Part shown: positions 24,238 through 32,146 of the stretch, piece by piece
Numbering within the stretch: position 1 is the first letter of the stretch
How the letters are laid out: every line of letters begins with the position of its first letter
NCBI GenBank assembly: GCA_022788105.1
Contig: JALEVZ010000100.1
Location: 1-34,274 of the forward strand
Length of the DNA: 34,274 nucleotides
Direction: 5' to 3'
Source of the DNA: Prevotella sp.
GTDB lineage: Bacteria > Bacteroidota > Bacteroidia > Bacteroidales > Bacteroidaceae
Translations under genes and position numbers: made by a program
Notes under the pieces: generated by a model
Told to the model about the DNA's origin: nothing
Seen by the model: the letters and a program-made list of their open reading frames with translations, nothing else
The model's database searches: none

Positions 24238-24825
24238 ATGAAAAAGAACAAAGGATGGATTATCGCAGGTGTGGTGATTCTGGCGCTCGTGCTTTGGGGC
24301 GTGAGCGGTTACAACAGTCTTGTGGGAATGGACGAAGAGGTGAACGGCAAATGGGCTAATGTGGAAACGCAGTACCAGCGTCGCAGCGACCTGCTGCCCA
24401 ATCTTGTGTCTACGGTCAAGGGCTATGCCGCACACGAGAAGTCTACACTCGAGGCTGTGATGGCAGCACGCTCGCAGGCAACACAGGTGAAGATAGACCC
24501 CTCTAACTGCACACCGCAGCAGCTCGCCGCCTATCAGAAGGCGCAGGGCGACGTGACCACGGCTCTCGGCAAGTTGCTCGCCATCAGCGAGAACTATCCG
24601 CAGCTCAAGGCTAACGAAAACTTCCTCGAACTGCAGTCGCAGCTTGAGGGCACTGAAAACCGTATAAACGTGGCGCGCAAGGACTTCAACGACGCTGCAA
24701 AGAAGTTTAACATGTCTATCCGCCGCTTTCCAAAGAGCATTATAGCCAGCATGTGCGGCTTCGAGAAGCGTAGTTATTTCGAAGCAGAGGCAGGAGCTGA
24801 CAAGGCGCCGAAAGTAGAATTTTAA
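24238..24825 (+). CDS. lemA: LemA family membrane protein
   Basis: A 195-residue protein from ATG 24238 (MKKNKGWII). The frame is open upstream to 24136, but that part is Arg/Gly-rich and reaches towards the 165-bp repeat. An N-terminal membrane anchor (WIIAGVVILALVLWGV) is followed by the LemA helical bundle: SLVGMDEEVNGKWANVETQYQRRSDLLPNLV and YAAHEKSTLEAV, with LAISENYPQLKANENFLELQSQLEGTENRI, all shown here only in part (for example YQRRSDLLPNLV, ENYPQLKANENF). The C-terminal FNMSIRRFPKSIIA is the last conserved motif. Role unknown; linked to envelope stress in several phyla. Followed after 13 bp by a TPM protein, a common LemA partner. Confidence 0.93.
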   Translation: MKKNKGWIIAGVVILALVLWGVSGYNSLVGMDEEVNGKWANVETQYQRRSDLLPNLVSTVKGYAAHEKSTLEAVMAARSQATQVKIDPSNCTPQQLAAYQKAQGDVTTALGKLLAISENYPQLKANENFLELQSQLEGTENRINVARKDFNDAAKKFNMSIRRFPKSIIASMCGFEKRSYFEAEAGADKAPKVEF

Positions 24826-24838
24826 GAAGTAAGGCGTT

Positions 24839-25804
24839 TTGACGATAGCATATATAATAAGGTGTTGCCGATGGCTGGCACGTGTCGTGACAGGCGCGGC
24901 GCAGTCGGCGCGGTGTGTGGCGGCAGGTTGTCTGCTGGCACTCCTGCCGCTGTGTGCGTCGGCCTATGACGTGGCACAGGTGCCCAATGTACATCTGCAA
25001 GACGCTACCCAGTATGTGAGCGACCCCGGAAAAATTCTTTCTGTGCAAGCGCGCGACAGCATAAACCGCATGCTCTCAAGGCTCGAGCAGAGCACAGGCA
25101 TAGAGAGTGCGGTCGTGATGCTGCCCACCATCGACGATGCCGACATATTCGAGTTTGCGCATGAACTGTTCCGATATTGGGGCATCGGCAAGAAGAAAAG
25201 CGACAACGGCTTTCTCGTGGTCTTCGTGATGGACCAGCACAAGGTGCGCTTCACCACGGGCTACGGACTGGAGGGCACCATGACCGACGCAGTGTCGAAG
25301 CGCATACAGATGCAGCAGATGGTGCCGCGCTTCAAACAGAGCGACTGGGACAGCGGCATGGTAGACGGTGTGCGCGCTGCGGTGCGTGTGCTCGATGGGT
25401 CGATGGAGCCAGAGGCTGATGCCGACGACGACGATATAGGCGCGGTGGCGATGGCTATGGTGCTGCTCATCGTGTTTATAATGTGTGTCGTCATAGTAGC
25501 TATTGGCAACAGCCAGAAGTGTCCGCGCTGCGGAAAGAAGGGGCTACGCAAGACCGGCGAGCAGCGACTGAAGGTGCGCGTGGCGGGTGGCGGCAGCAAG
25601 ACTGTGCTGCGTTCGACCTATGTGTGTAAGCATTGCGGCCACGTGGTGACCAAAGACGAAGACGTAGACGACGGCTCTGGACTGGCTGCCGCAGCAGTGA
25701 TGGGTTCGTTGTTGGGTGGTCGCGGCTCTTCGGGTGGCGGCTTCTCTGGCGGCAGTTTTGGCGGTGGCTCCACGGGTGGCGGTGGTGCCACGTCGGGGTG
25801 GTGA
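24839..25804 (+). CDS. TPM domain protein with zinc ribbon and Gly-rich tail
   Basis: A 321-residue protein if the TTG at 24839 is used; GTG at 24887 gives a shorter, equally plausible signal peptide (MTGAAQSARCVAA...CASA). No in-frame ATG is near. After the signal peptide comes the TPM domain (about 50-190): VSDPGKILS, STGIESAVVMLP, DNGFLVVFVMDQHKVRF and TGYGLEGTMTDA. One membrane helix (about 203-222, VAMAMVLLIVFIMCVVIVAI) precedes CPRCGKKG...CKHCG, a four-cysteine zinc ribbon, and the protein ends in a Gly/Ser-rich tail (SSGGGFSGGSFGGGS). This matches the YgcG-like TPM proteins that pair with LemA. Likely envelope quality control; function unproven. Confidence 0.88.
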   Translation: MTIAYIIRCCRWLARVVTGAAQSARCVAAGCLLALLPLCASAYDVAQVPNVHLQDATQYVSDPGKILSVQARDSINRMLSRLEQSTGIESAVVMLPTIDDADIFEFAHELFRYWGIGKKKSDNGFLVVFVMDQHKVRFTTGYGLEGTMTDAVSKRIQMQQMVPRFKQSDWDSGMVDGVRAAVRVLDGSMEPEADADDDDIGAVAMAMVLLIVFIMCVVIVAIGNSQKCPRCGKKGLRKTGEQRLKVRVAGGGSKTVLRSTYVCKHCGHVVTKDEDVDDGSGLAAAAVMGSLLGGRGSSGGGFSGGSFGGGSTGGGGATSGW

Positions 25805-25931
25805 CGCCGCTCCGTCTGTGAGGCGCTGTCGCTCGGTTTTTATGACGATATTTTTTTCATTGCCTTTGTCTGCATTTTTTCTTTTCTTGGAAAATCGCGG
25901 CCAAAGGCTTTTTTATGTGAAATAAATGTTG

Positions 25932-25939
25932 TAGCTTTG
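25932..25939 (+). promoter_or_regulatory. -7 box for the class II ribonucleotide reductase gene
   Basis: TAGCTTTG fits TAnnTTTG, 30 bp before the start at 25969. No cobalamin riboswitch signature or NrdR-box pair was recognised in the 164-bp leader. Confidence 0.6.
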
Positions 25940-25968
25940 CAAAACGTAATAATAAAAAACAAAATTCG

Positions 25969-28530
25969 ATGGACTCTAACAAGACATACACTTACGATGA
26001 GGCTTTTGACGCTTCATTGCAATACTTTGATGGTGATGAACTTGCTGCCCGCGTGTGGGTGAACAAGTATGCCATGAAAGACAGTTTCGGTAATATTTAT
26101 GAGAAGTCGCCTGCGGACATGCACTGGCGTATAGCCAACGAGATAGCTCGTGTGGAACAGAAATACCCGAATCCGATGTCGGCAGACGAGGTGTTTGCCT
26201 TGCTTGACCATTTCAAATATATCATTCCGGCCGGCAGCCCGATGACAGGTATTGGCAACAACTACCAGGTGGCGTCGCTGAGCAACTGCTTTGTGATAGG
26301 ACTCGACGGCGATGCCGACTCTTATGGAGCCATCATGCGCATTGACGAGGAGCAGGTTCAGCTCATGAAGCGTCGCGGCGGTGTGGGACATGACTTGTCG
26401 CAGTTGCGCCCGAAGGGGTCGCCGGTCAACAACTCGGCGCTCACATCAACGGGTCTCGTGCCTTTCATGGAGCGATTCAGCAACTCTACTCGTGAGGTGG
26501 CGCAGGACGGACGACGTGGCGCTCTGATGCTCAGTGTGAGCATAAAACATCCTGACAGCGAGGCGTTTATCGACGCTAAGATGACGGAAGGAAAGGTTAC
26601 TGGTGCCAACGTGTCGGTCAAGATTGACGACGAGTTTATGCAGGCTGCCGTTGAAGACAAACCGTATGTGCAGCAGTTTCCCATCGATGCCGAAAAGCCT
26701 TTGGTGTCGAAAGAGATATCGGCATCGGCACTGTGGAAGAAGATTGTACACAACGCATGGAAGAGTGCGGAGCCTGGTGTGCTGTTCTGGGACACTATAC
26801 TGCGCGAGAGCATACCCGACTGCTATGCCGACCTCGGCTTCCGCACCGTCAGCACCAATCCCTGCGGCGAGATTCCGCTTTGTCCTTATGACTCGTGCCG
26901 ACTGCTGAGCATCAACCTCTATAGCTATGTGGACCACCCGTTCACACCTGAAGCTACGTTCAACTTTGAACGTCTGAAGCAGCATGTGCGTGTGGCACAG
27001 CGCATTATGGACGACATTATCGACCTCGAGCTGGAGAAGATAGACGCCATACTGGAGAAGATAAACCGCGACCCGCAGAGCGACGAGGTGAAGGAGACGG
27101 AGCGCCACCTGTGGGAGAAGATAAAGGCGAGAAGTAGCCAGGGACGCCGTACGGGCGTGGGCATCACCGCCGAAGGTGACATGATAGCTGCTATGGGTCT
27201 ACGCTATGGCACCCAGGAGGCTACCGACTTCAGCGTCAGCGTACACAAGACGTTGGCTCTCACGGCCTATGCCAGCTCGGTGGAGATGGCTGGCGAGCGT
27301 GGAGCGTTCCCTGTCTACGACAGCAAGCGCGAAGAAAACAACCCGTTCATACTGCGTATAAAGGAGGCGGAGCCTGCTCTCTATGAGCAGATGGTGAAGT
27401 GCGGACGTCGCAACATTGCCTGCCTCACTATTGCGCCGACGGGTACTACCAGTTTGATGACGCAGACGACCAGTGGCATTGAGCCTGTGTTCATGCCAGT
27501 GTATAAGCGTCGCCGTAAGGTCAACCCCAACGACACGAGCGTGCATGTCGACTATGTTGACGAGGTTGGCGATTCGTTTGAGGAGTACATCGTTTACCAC
27601 CATAAGTTCTTGGAGTGGATGCGCGTCAACGGTATAGACACGGAGAAGCGCTACACGCAGGAGGAGATTGACGCCCTCGTGGCGCAGTCGCCTTATTATA
27701 AGGCTACCGCCAACGACGTGGACTGGCTCATGAAGGTGCGCATGCAAGGTGCAATACAGAAGTGGGTGGACCACAGCATCAGCGTGACGGTGAATCTCCC
27801 CAACGAGGTGGACGAGGATCTGGTCAACCGTCTTTATGTCGAGGCATGGCGTTCTGGATGTAAGGGCTGTACTATCTACCGCGACGGCAGCCGCTCTGGT
27901 GTGATGGTGTCGCTGGGTAAGAAGGACAAGAAAAAGAAGGAGGAGAAGAAAGACGACCGCGCGCTGTGTCGCCTTGCAGACGTTGTGGAGGTGCGTCCTA
28001 AGGAGCTTGAGTGTGATGTGGTGCGCTTCCAGAACAACAAGGAGAAGTGGGTGGCATTTGTCGGATTGCTCGACGGCTATCCTTACGAGATATTTACTGG
28101 TCTGCAAGACGATGATGAGGGCATCTCGCTGCCTAAGACGGTTGTCAAAGGCAAGATTATAAAGCAGACAAACGAAGACGGTAGCCACCGCTATGACTTC
28201 CAGTTTGAAAACAAACGTGGCTACAAGACTACGGTGGAGGGACTGAGCGAGAAGTTCAACCCGGAATATTGGAACTATGCCAAGCTCATCTCTGGTGTGC
28301 TGCGATACCGCATGCCTATCGACCATGTCATAAAGTTGGTGGGCTCGCTGTCGCTGAAGAACGAGAGCATCAATACCTGGAAGGTTGGCGTGGAGCGCGC
28401 GCTGAAGAAGTACATCGTCGATGGAACGGAGGCAAAGGGACAGGTTTGTCCTAACTGCGGACAGGAGACGCTGGTCTATCAGGAGGGTTGTCTCATCTGT
28501 AAGAACTGTGGCGCGTCGCGCTGCGGATAA
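25969..28530 (+). CDS. nrdJ: Adenosylcobalamin-dependent (class II) ribonucleoside reductase
   Basis: An 853-residue protein. SLSNCFVIG holds Cys107, the first of the redox pair; STNPCGEIPLC holds Asn297, Cys299 (thiyl radical) and Glu301 of the active-site N-x-C-x-E. TIAPTGTTSLMTQTTSGIEP is the conserved phosphate/loop region (shown here as APTGTTSLM). A Lys/Glu-rich linker (KKDKKKKEEKKDDR, about 648-661) leads to a TSCPB-like C-terminal domain and a cysteine-rich tail CPNC...CLICKNC plus SRCG, which delivers reducing equivalents. No activating radical subunit is nearby, as expected for B12-dependent NrdJ. It converts ribonucleotides to deoxyribonucleotides and works with or without oxygen. 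Single gene with its own promoter. Confidence 0.95.
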   Translation: MDSNKTYTYDEAFDASLQYFDGDELAARVWVNKYAMKDSFGNIYEKSPADMHWRIANEIARVEQKYPNPMSADEVFALLDHFKYIIPAGSPMTGIGNNYQVASLSNCFVIGLDGDADSYGAIMRIDEEQVQLMKRRGGVGHDLSQLRPKGSPVNNSALTSTGLVPFMERFSNSTREVAQDGRRGALMLSVSIKHPDSEAFIDAKMTEGKVTGANVSVKIDDEFMQAAVEDKPYVQQFPIDAEKPLVSKEISASALWKKIVHNAWKSAEPGVLFWDTILRESIPDCYADLGFRTVSTNPCGEIPLCPYDSCRLLSINLYSYVDHPFTPEATFNFERLKQHVRVAQRIMDDIIDLELEKIDAILEKINRDPQSDEVKETERHLWEKIKARSSQGRRTGVGITAEGDMIAAMGLRYGTQEATDFSVSVHKTLALTAYASSVEMAGERGAFPVYDSKREENNPFILRIKEAEPALYEQMVKCGRRNIACLTIAPTGTTSLMTQTTSGIEPVFMPVYKRRRKVNPNDTSVHVDYVDEVGDSFEEYIVYHHKFLEWMRVNGIDTEKRYTQEEIDALVAQSPYYKATANDVDWLMKVRMQGAIQKWVDHSISVTVNLPNEVDEDLVNRLYVEAWRSGCKGCTIYRDGSRSGVMVSLGKKDKKKKEEKKDDRALCRLADVVEVRPKELECDVVRFQNNKEKWVAFVGLLDGYPYEIFTGLQDDDEGISLPKTVVKGKIIKQTNEDGSHRYDFQFENKRGYKTTVEGLSEKFNPEYWNYAKLISGVLRYRMPIDHVIKLVGSLSLKNESINTWKVGVERALKKYIVDGTEAKGQVCPNCGQETLVYQEGCLICKNCGASRCG

Positions 28531-28545
28531 TGGCGACGGCGTGAT

Positions 28546-28624
28546 TATATTATAATAAAGGTGTGAACTTGTTATGATGAGGGTTTGGTTTTATCCTTAT
28601 GAAAGTTCTACCTTATTATATAGT
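28546..28624. terminator. Long imperfect AU-rich hairpin between nrdJ and folB
   Basis: TAATAAAGGTGTGAACTT in the left arm can pair with AAAGTTCTACCTTATTA in the right arm across a ~30-nt centre, with flanking TATATTATAA/TATATA extending it. It may be a 3'-end stabiliser or weak terminator for nrdJ; alternatively it is a leader structure for folB (start 28654). Confidence 0.4.
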
Positions 28625-28653
28625 ATGAATATGCAAAACCTGAATATATAATA

Positions 28654-29025
28654 ATGTCAGATAAACTTACGGGACGGGTGTTCGTCAAGAACATCCGTCT
28701 TCATGCTTTTCATGGTGTGATGCCACAGGAGCGCATCACCGGAAACGACTATCTCGTCAGCGTGTCGGCGGACTGTCCGCTGGCAGTGGCGGCAGAGAGC
28801 GACAGCGTGGACGACACGTTGAACTATGCACATATATATAATATTGTGAAAGAGGAGATGGCTCTACAGTCCAATCTTGTAGAACACGTGGCAGGACGGA
28901 TAGGACGACGTGTGCTGACGGAGTTTCCGTTGGCAGACAATGTGAGGGTGGAAGTGGTGAAACTCAACCCACCGATGGGGGCTGCATGCGATGGCGCTGG
29001 TGTGGAACTGACGGTTTGTCGGTGA
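28654..29025 (+). CDS. folB: Dihydroneopterin aldolase
   Basis: A 123-residue protein of normal family length, making 6-hydroxymethyl-dihydropterin for folate synthesis. Family motifs are FHGVMPQER (with the substrate-anchoring Glu), DDTLNYAHIYNIV (conserved Tyr), LVEHVAGRIGRRVL (conserved Glu and His region) and VVKLNPPM containing the catalytic Lys. The fold forms an octamer in known homologues. The last codons and stop (GTTTGTCGGTGA) are the first unit of a 22-bp tandem array that continues downstream, so the array was seeded from, or grew into, the 3' end of the gene. Confidence 0.93.
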   Translation: MSDKLTGRVFVKNIRLHAFHGVMPQERITGNDYLVSVSADCPLAVAAESDSVDDTLNYAHIYNIVKEEMALQSNLVEHVAGRIGRRVLTEFPLADNVRVEVVKLNPPMGAACDGAGVELTVCR

Positions 29026-29125
29026 GATTAGGGGTCATTGTCGGTGAGATTAGGCTGCATTGTCGGTGATATTAGGCTGTATTGTCGGTGATATTAGGCA
29101 ACGTTGCTGCTGAGATTGATGCCCT
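29016..29125. repeat. 22-bp tandem array beginning inside the folB stop region
   Basis: TTGTCGGTGA occurs at 29016, 29038, 29060 and 29082, and as TTGCTGCTGA at 29104; every step is exactly 22 bp. Core: TTGTCGGTGAGATTAGGCTG. The first unit covers the last codons and TGA of folB. Fainter ~22-bp steps (CTGTTGGCG..., CTGTTGTCG...) may continue to about 29210. Confidence 0.95.
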
Positions 29126-29256
29126 TTGCGTTTAGAAAGTGTGCTGTTGGCGTTTCGCTTTGAGGCTTGGCCGTTAGTCTAAAGGGCTGTTGTCGAGTTG
29201 CGATGGTGTGCCGTAGACAGCAATACTGAATATTGCAGCGAAAAACTAAACTATTG
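29126..29256. other. Gene-free stretch with possible decayed repeat units
   Basis: This lies between the folB array and the amidase promoter, in a 451-bp gene-free interval. Apart from possible decayed ~22-bp units and a short dyad (CAATACTGAATATTG, 29221-29235) nothing is recognised. Confidence 0.35.
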
Positions 29257-29354
29257 TTTGTGGTTTCCATATTTATTATTTATCTTTGCATAAGATAAGC
29301 TGCGTTCGGCAATTTGTAAGCAAGCTTACATTGCGCTCACTTGCATTATCTTTG
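29257..29354 (+). promoter_or_regulatory. Twin-promoter palindromic element upstream of the amidase gene
   Basis: TTTG (29257-29260), a 20-bp spacer and TATCTTTG (29281-29288) form a textbook Bacteroidota promoter. A second TATCTTTGCA lies at 29347-29356. Between them is a palindrome TGTAAGCAAGCTTACA (29315-29330), flanked by TGCGTTCGGCAAT and TTGCGCTCACTTGC. The repeated TTATCTTTGCA and central dyad suggest a discrete element, possibly dispersed in related genomes. The leader to the start at 29477 is 120-190 nt. Confidence 0.7.
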
Positions 29355-29476
29355 CAACAGATAAATAGCATCTATGCAAGACATTCGGGTGAACATGACA
29401 TGCGGTGCGTGTCATGTGGTTGCGGGGTTGTGCCATCTGCGTCTTGTGTTTATAAACATCGTGCTTTAGAAATTAT

Positions 29477-31129
29477 ATGAAATCGATAAGAATACTGTTG
29501 GTGATAGTAATGGCCATTGTTGGAACTTTAGCTTATGCTTCCGACAAGAGGTTTACGCTTGTCATCGATGCTGGACACGGAGGACATGACTCTGGTGCCA
29601 AAGGCGCAAGATCTTACGAAAAGAATATAAACTTGAAGGTGGCGCTGGCGTTTGGAAAGTACGTGGAGCGCAACTGCCCCGATGTGAAGGTGGTGTACAC
29701 ACGCAAGACGGATGTGTTCGTGGCGTTGTATGAACGTGCCGAGATTGCCAACCGCAACAAAGCAAACTTGTTTGTGTCTGTTCACACCAACGCTCTGCCT
29801 AAGGGGCGCATCTCACGCGGATTTGAAACATACACGCTGGGAGACGGACGCTCGCACGGAAAGAAGACCAATCTCGATGTGGCAAAGCGTGAGAACTCCG
29901 TGATTTTCATGGAGAAAGACTATAAACAGCACTATGTGGGCTATGACCCGAACTCGCCTGAGAGCAACATTATGTTCGAATTTGTGCAAGACCATAACAT
30001 GTTGCAGAGCGTGGAGTTTGCTAAAATGCTGCAACGCAACGTGTGTAGTGCGGCAGAACGCGTAAACAAGGGTGTACACCAGGACAACTTCGCCGTGCTG
30101 CGCCTTACGTCGATGCCTGCTTGTCTTGTGGAACTTGGATTTATTACAACCCCTGACGAGGAGACAGCATTGAACAATCCGACCATTGTGGACAAGATTG
30201 CACGTGGTCTTTACAATGCTTTTGCCGAGTATAAGAACCGACAGAGTGGGGGAGCCGTGGTGCCTTACAAGCCTGAGGCTGAACGGTTGCCGGTAGAAAC
30301 GGCGCCTGCAGCAGACGCTTCCGTGCAAGGTTCGGCAGACAAAGACGTTTTAATAGAAACAGCTCCGCAACCAGATGTTGCTGCACAGGGTGTGTCGAAG
30401 TCTGATGTTTCGGCGTCGGGCGCGACAGCAAAAGTCTCTGCTGGTTCGGTTGCTAAGAACGAGACTTCTCATAAACGCAATCTGCTTTCGCAGACAGCAA
30501 AGACTGCTGCGGTGGTAGATGCAGACGGAATAATCATGTTTGACGAAAATGCGGGACAGCCGAAGCAGCAAAGTCAGAACGTCAGCGTGCCGCAAAAGAC
30601 GGAGAAACGTATGGAGACTGAAGCTGAAGCTAAGGCGGTGGTGAAGGAATATGCACCTGCAGAGCCGCGCACATCACAGTCGGCAGATGCTCGCACGGCT
30701 TCTTCGACGGGCGCGAAGGTGGCTCAACAGGGTGACACTCGTGCCGCCAAGACTTCTGAAGGTGCTGTTGTAAAAACTTCTGAAGGCGTTGCCAAGACTT
30801 CTGAAGATGCTGCCAAGACTTCCAAAAGAGTTGCTGCGAAGTCGGAATCGTCTGATGTTCCCGTCTTCAAAATTCAGATTATGGTATGCAATCAGAAGTT
30901 GAAGGAGGGAGATGCGCGACTTAATGGTTTGAAGGGTTGCGACTTTTATCAAGAGGGTGGCAACTGGAAGTGTACCTATGGAGCTTCTACCGACTATAAC
31001 GAAATATATCGGTTGCGCAAGGAAGTGGTTGAAAAGTTCCCGACTTGCTTCATCGTTGCTTTCAAAAATGGGGCTAAGACGGATGTGGTGCAGGCCTTGA
31101 AGGAGTTTAAACAAAACAGAAGAAAGTAA
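29477..31129 (+). CDS. N-acetylmuramoyl-L-alanine amidase (Amidase_3) with SPOR-like C-terminus
   Basis: A 550-residue periplasmic zinc amidase that cuts the stem peptide from MurNAc during cell separation. Signal peptide MKSIRILLVIVMAIVG...AYA. The catalytic domain (about 26-245) has DAGHGGHDSGAKG (zinc His), the Glu of SYEKNINLK, VSVHTNAL (zinc His) and CLVELGFIT (catalytic Glu). A long Ala/Ser/Thr/Lys-rich linker (about 250-455) contains repeats: a 20-residue ETAP-type duplication (30296 and 30356) and KTSEG-type units at 30749, 30773, 30794 and 30815, stepping 24, 21 and 21 bp. The C-terminal ~90 residues (FKIQIMVCNQKL...CFIVAFKNG) look like a divergent SPOR domain that would bind denuded glycan at the septum. 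Upstream of an MlaD gene. Confidence 0.9.
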   Translation: MKSIRILLVIVMAIVGTLAYASDKRFTLVIDAGHGGHDSGAKGARSYEKNINLKVALAFGKYVERNCPDVKVVYTRKTDVFVALYERAEIANRNKANLFVSVHTNALPKGRISRGFETYTLGDGRSHGKKTNLDVAKRENSVIFMEKDYKQHYVGYDPNSPESNIMFEFVQDHNMLQSVEFAKMLQRNVCSAAERVNKGVHQDNFAVLRLTSMPACLVELGFITTPDEETALNNPTIVDKIARGLYNAFAEYKNRQSGGAVVPYKPEAERLPVETAPAADASVQGSADKDVLIETAPQPDVAAQGVSKSDVSASGATAKVSAGSVAKNETSHKRNLLSQTAKTAAVVDADGIIMFDENAGQPKQQSQNVSVPQKTEKRMETEAEAKAVVKEYAPAEPRTSQSADARTASSTGAKVAQQGDTRAAKTSEGAVVKTSEGVAKTSEDAAKTSKRVAAKSESSDVPVFKIQIMVCNQKLKEGDARLNGLKGCDFYQEGGNWKCTYGASTDYNEIYRLRKEVVEKFPTCFIVAFKNGAKTDVVQALKEFKQNRRK

Positions 31130-31137
31130 CACATAAC

Positions 31138-31243
31138 AAGATAGTAATAATACAATCGTAAGATAGTAATAATACGATTGTAGGGTCGCAATAAGGTTGT
31201 AAAAATAAGATAATAAGGTAATAGTAAGATAATAAAAAAGTCT
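31138..31243. repeat. ~22-bp AT-rich tandem array between the amidase and MlaD genes
   Basis: AAGATAGTAATAATAC occurs at 31138 and 31160 (exactly 22 bp apart), then decayed units at about 31182, 31207 (AAGATAATAAGG) and 31226 (AAGATAATAAAA). An 18-bp partial unit (AAGAAAGTAAC, 31120) overlaps the amidase stop. The array fills almost the whole 114-bp gap up to the next start codon. Confidence 0.75.
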
Positions 31244-32146
31244 ATGAAATATTTTACTAAGGAGGTGCGTATCGCACTCGTCGCAATAGTAGGAGTAGTG
31301 GTGCTGTTTTTCGGCATGAACTTTCTGAAAGGACTGAACATATTCTCGTCAGAATATGACTATCAGGTGGAGTTTGCGGACATAACGGGACTGTCATCAT
31401 CAAGCCCTGTCTATGCCGATGGATTCAGAGTGGGTGTCGTTAAGGGCATACAGTATGACTATACCCATACCTCCGGCTCAAAGGTTACAATCGGTGTGGA
31501 CAAGCAACTGCGCATCCCGAGCGGCAGTTCGGCAGAGATTGTCAGCGACATGCTTGGCAATGTAAAGGTCAATCTGTTGCTGGCGAACAATCCGCGAGAG
31601 CGTGTCATGCCAGGCGAGGTGATAAAAGGAAACATCAACGACGGCGCTATGGGCAAGTTGCAGGACATGGTTCCGGCTGTGGAGAAGATGTTGCCGAAGC
31701 TCGACAGCATAATGACCAGCCTCAATGCACTGCTTGCCGACCCTGCAATACGCAACTCAATGAAGAACGTGGAGACCATAACCTCCAATCTCACGGTGTC
31801 TACTCAGCAGCTCAACACCCTGCTTGGCGACGTGAATAAGAACATGCCGAGCATGATGGCAAAGGCTAACAGTGTGCTGGACAACACCCAGACACTCACT
31901 GCCAACCTTGCTGCCGTAGATGTTGCAAACACTATGCGTGAGGTGGACCAGACCATTTCAAACGTGCAGCAGCTCACTGCCAAGCTCAATAGCAACGAGG
32001 GAACGCTCGGATTGCTTATGAATGACAGTCAGCTCTACAACAATCTCAACTCTACTATGAAGAATGCAGACTCGCTGCTTGTGAACCTGCGACAGCACCC
32101 CAAGCGCTATGTGCACTTCTCATTGTTTGGCAAGAAAGATAAGTAA
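31244..32146 (+). CDS. MlaD/MCE-family lipid-transport protein
   Basis: A 300-residue protein. A single N-terminal membrane anchor (VRIALVAIVGVVVLFFGMNF, about 7-26) is followed by one MCE domain (about 38-115: YQVEFADITGLSSSSPVYADG and GFRVGVVKGI), which in MlaD forms hexameric rings that carry phospholipids through the periplasm. The remainder is a long amphipathic helical region (about 135-290) rich in Asn, Leu and Thr, which could form a tube as in PqiB/YebT-like proteins. No MlaE/MlaF partners lie beside it, so the rest of the transporter is elsewhere. Linked to the upstream amidase, possibly co-transcribed through the repeat array. Confidence 0.9.
   Translation: MKYFTKEVRIALVAIVGVVVLFFGMNFLKGLNIFSSEYDYQVEFADITGLSSSSPVYADGFRVGVVKGIQYDYTHTSGSKVTIGVDKQLRIPSGSSAEIVSDMLGNVKVNLLLANNPRERVMPGEVIKGNINDGAMGKLQDMVPAVEKMLPKLDSIMTSLNALLADPAIRNSMKNVETITSNLTVSTQQLNTLLGDVNKNMPSMMAKANSVLDNTQTLTANLAAVDVANTMREVDQTISNVQQLTAKLNSNEGTLGLLMNDSQLYNNLNSTMKNADSLLVNLRQHPKRYVHFSLFGKKDK

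Noticed and set aside
25805..25968. Cobalamin riboswitch or NrdR boxes upstream of nrdJ
   Set aside because: The leader is short and AT-rich and I found neither a B12-box-like word nor paired NrdR palindromes.
29286..29480. 64-residue open frame before the amidase gene
   Set aside because: It is contained in the palindromic twin-promoter element and ends at the amidase start; it looks like a read-through artefact of that element.
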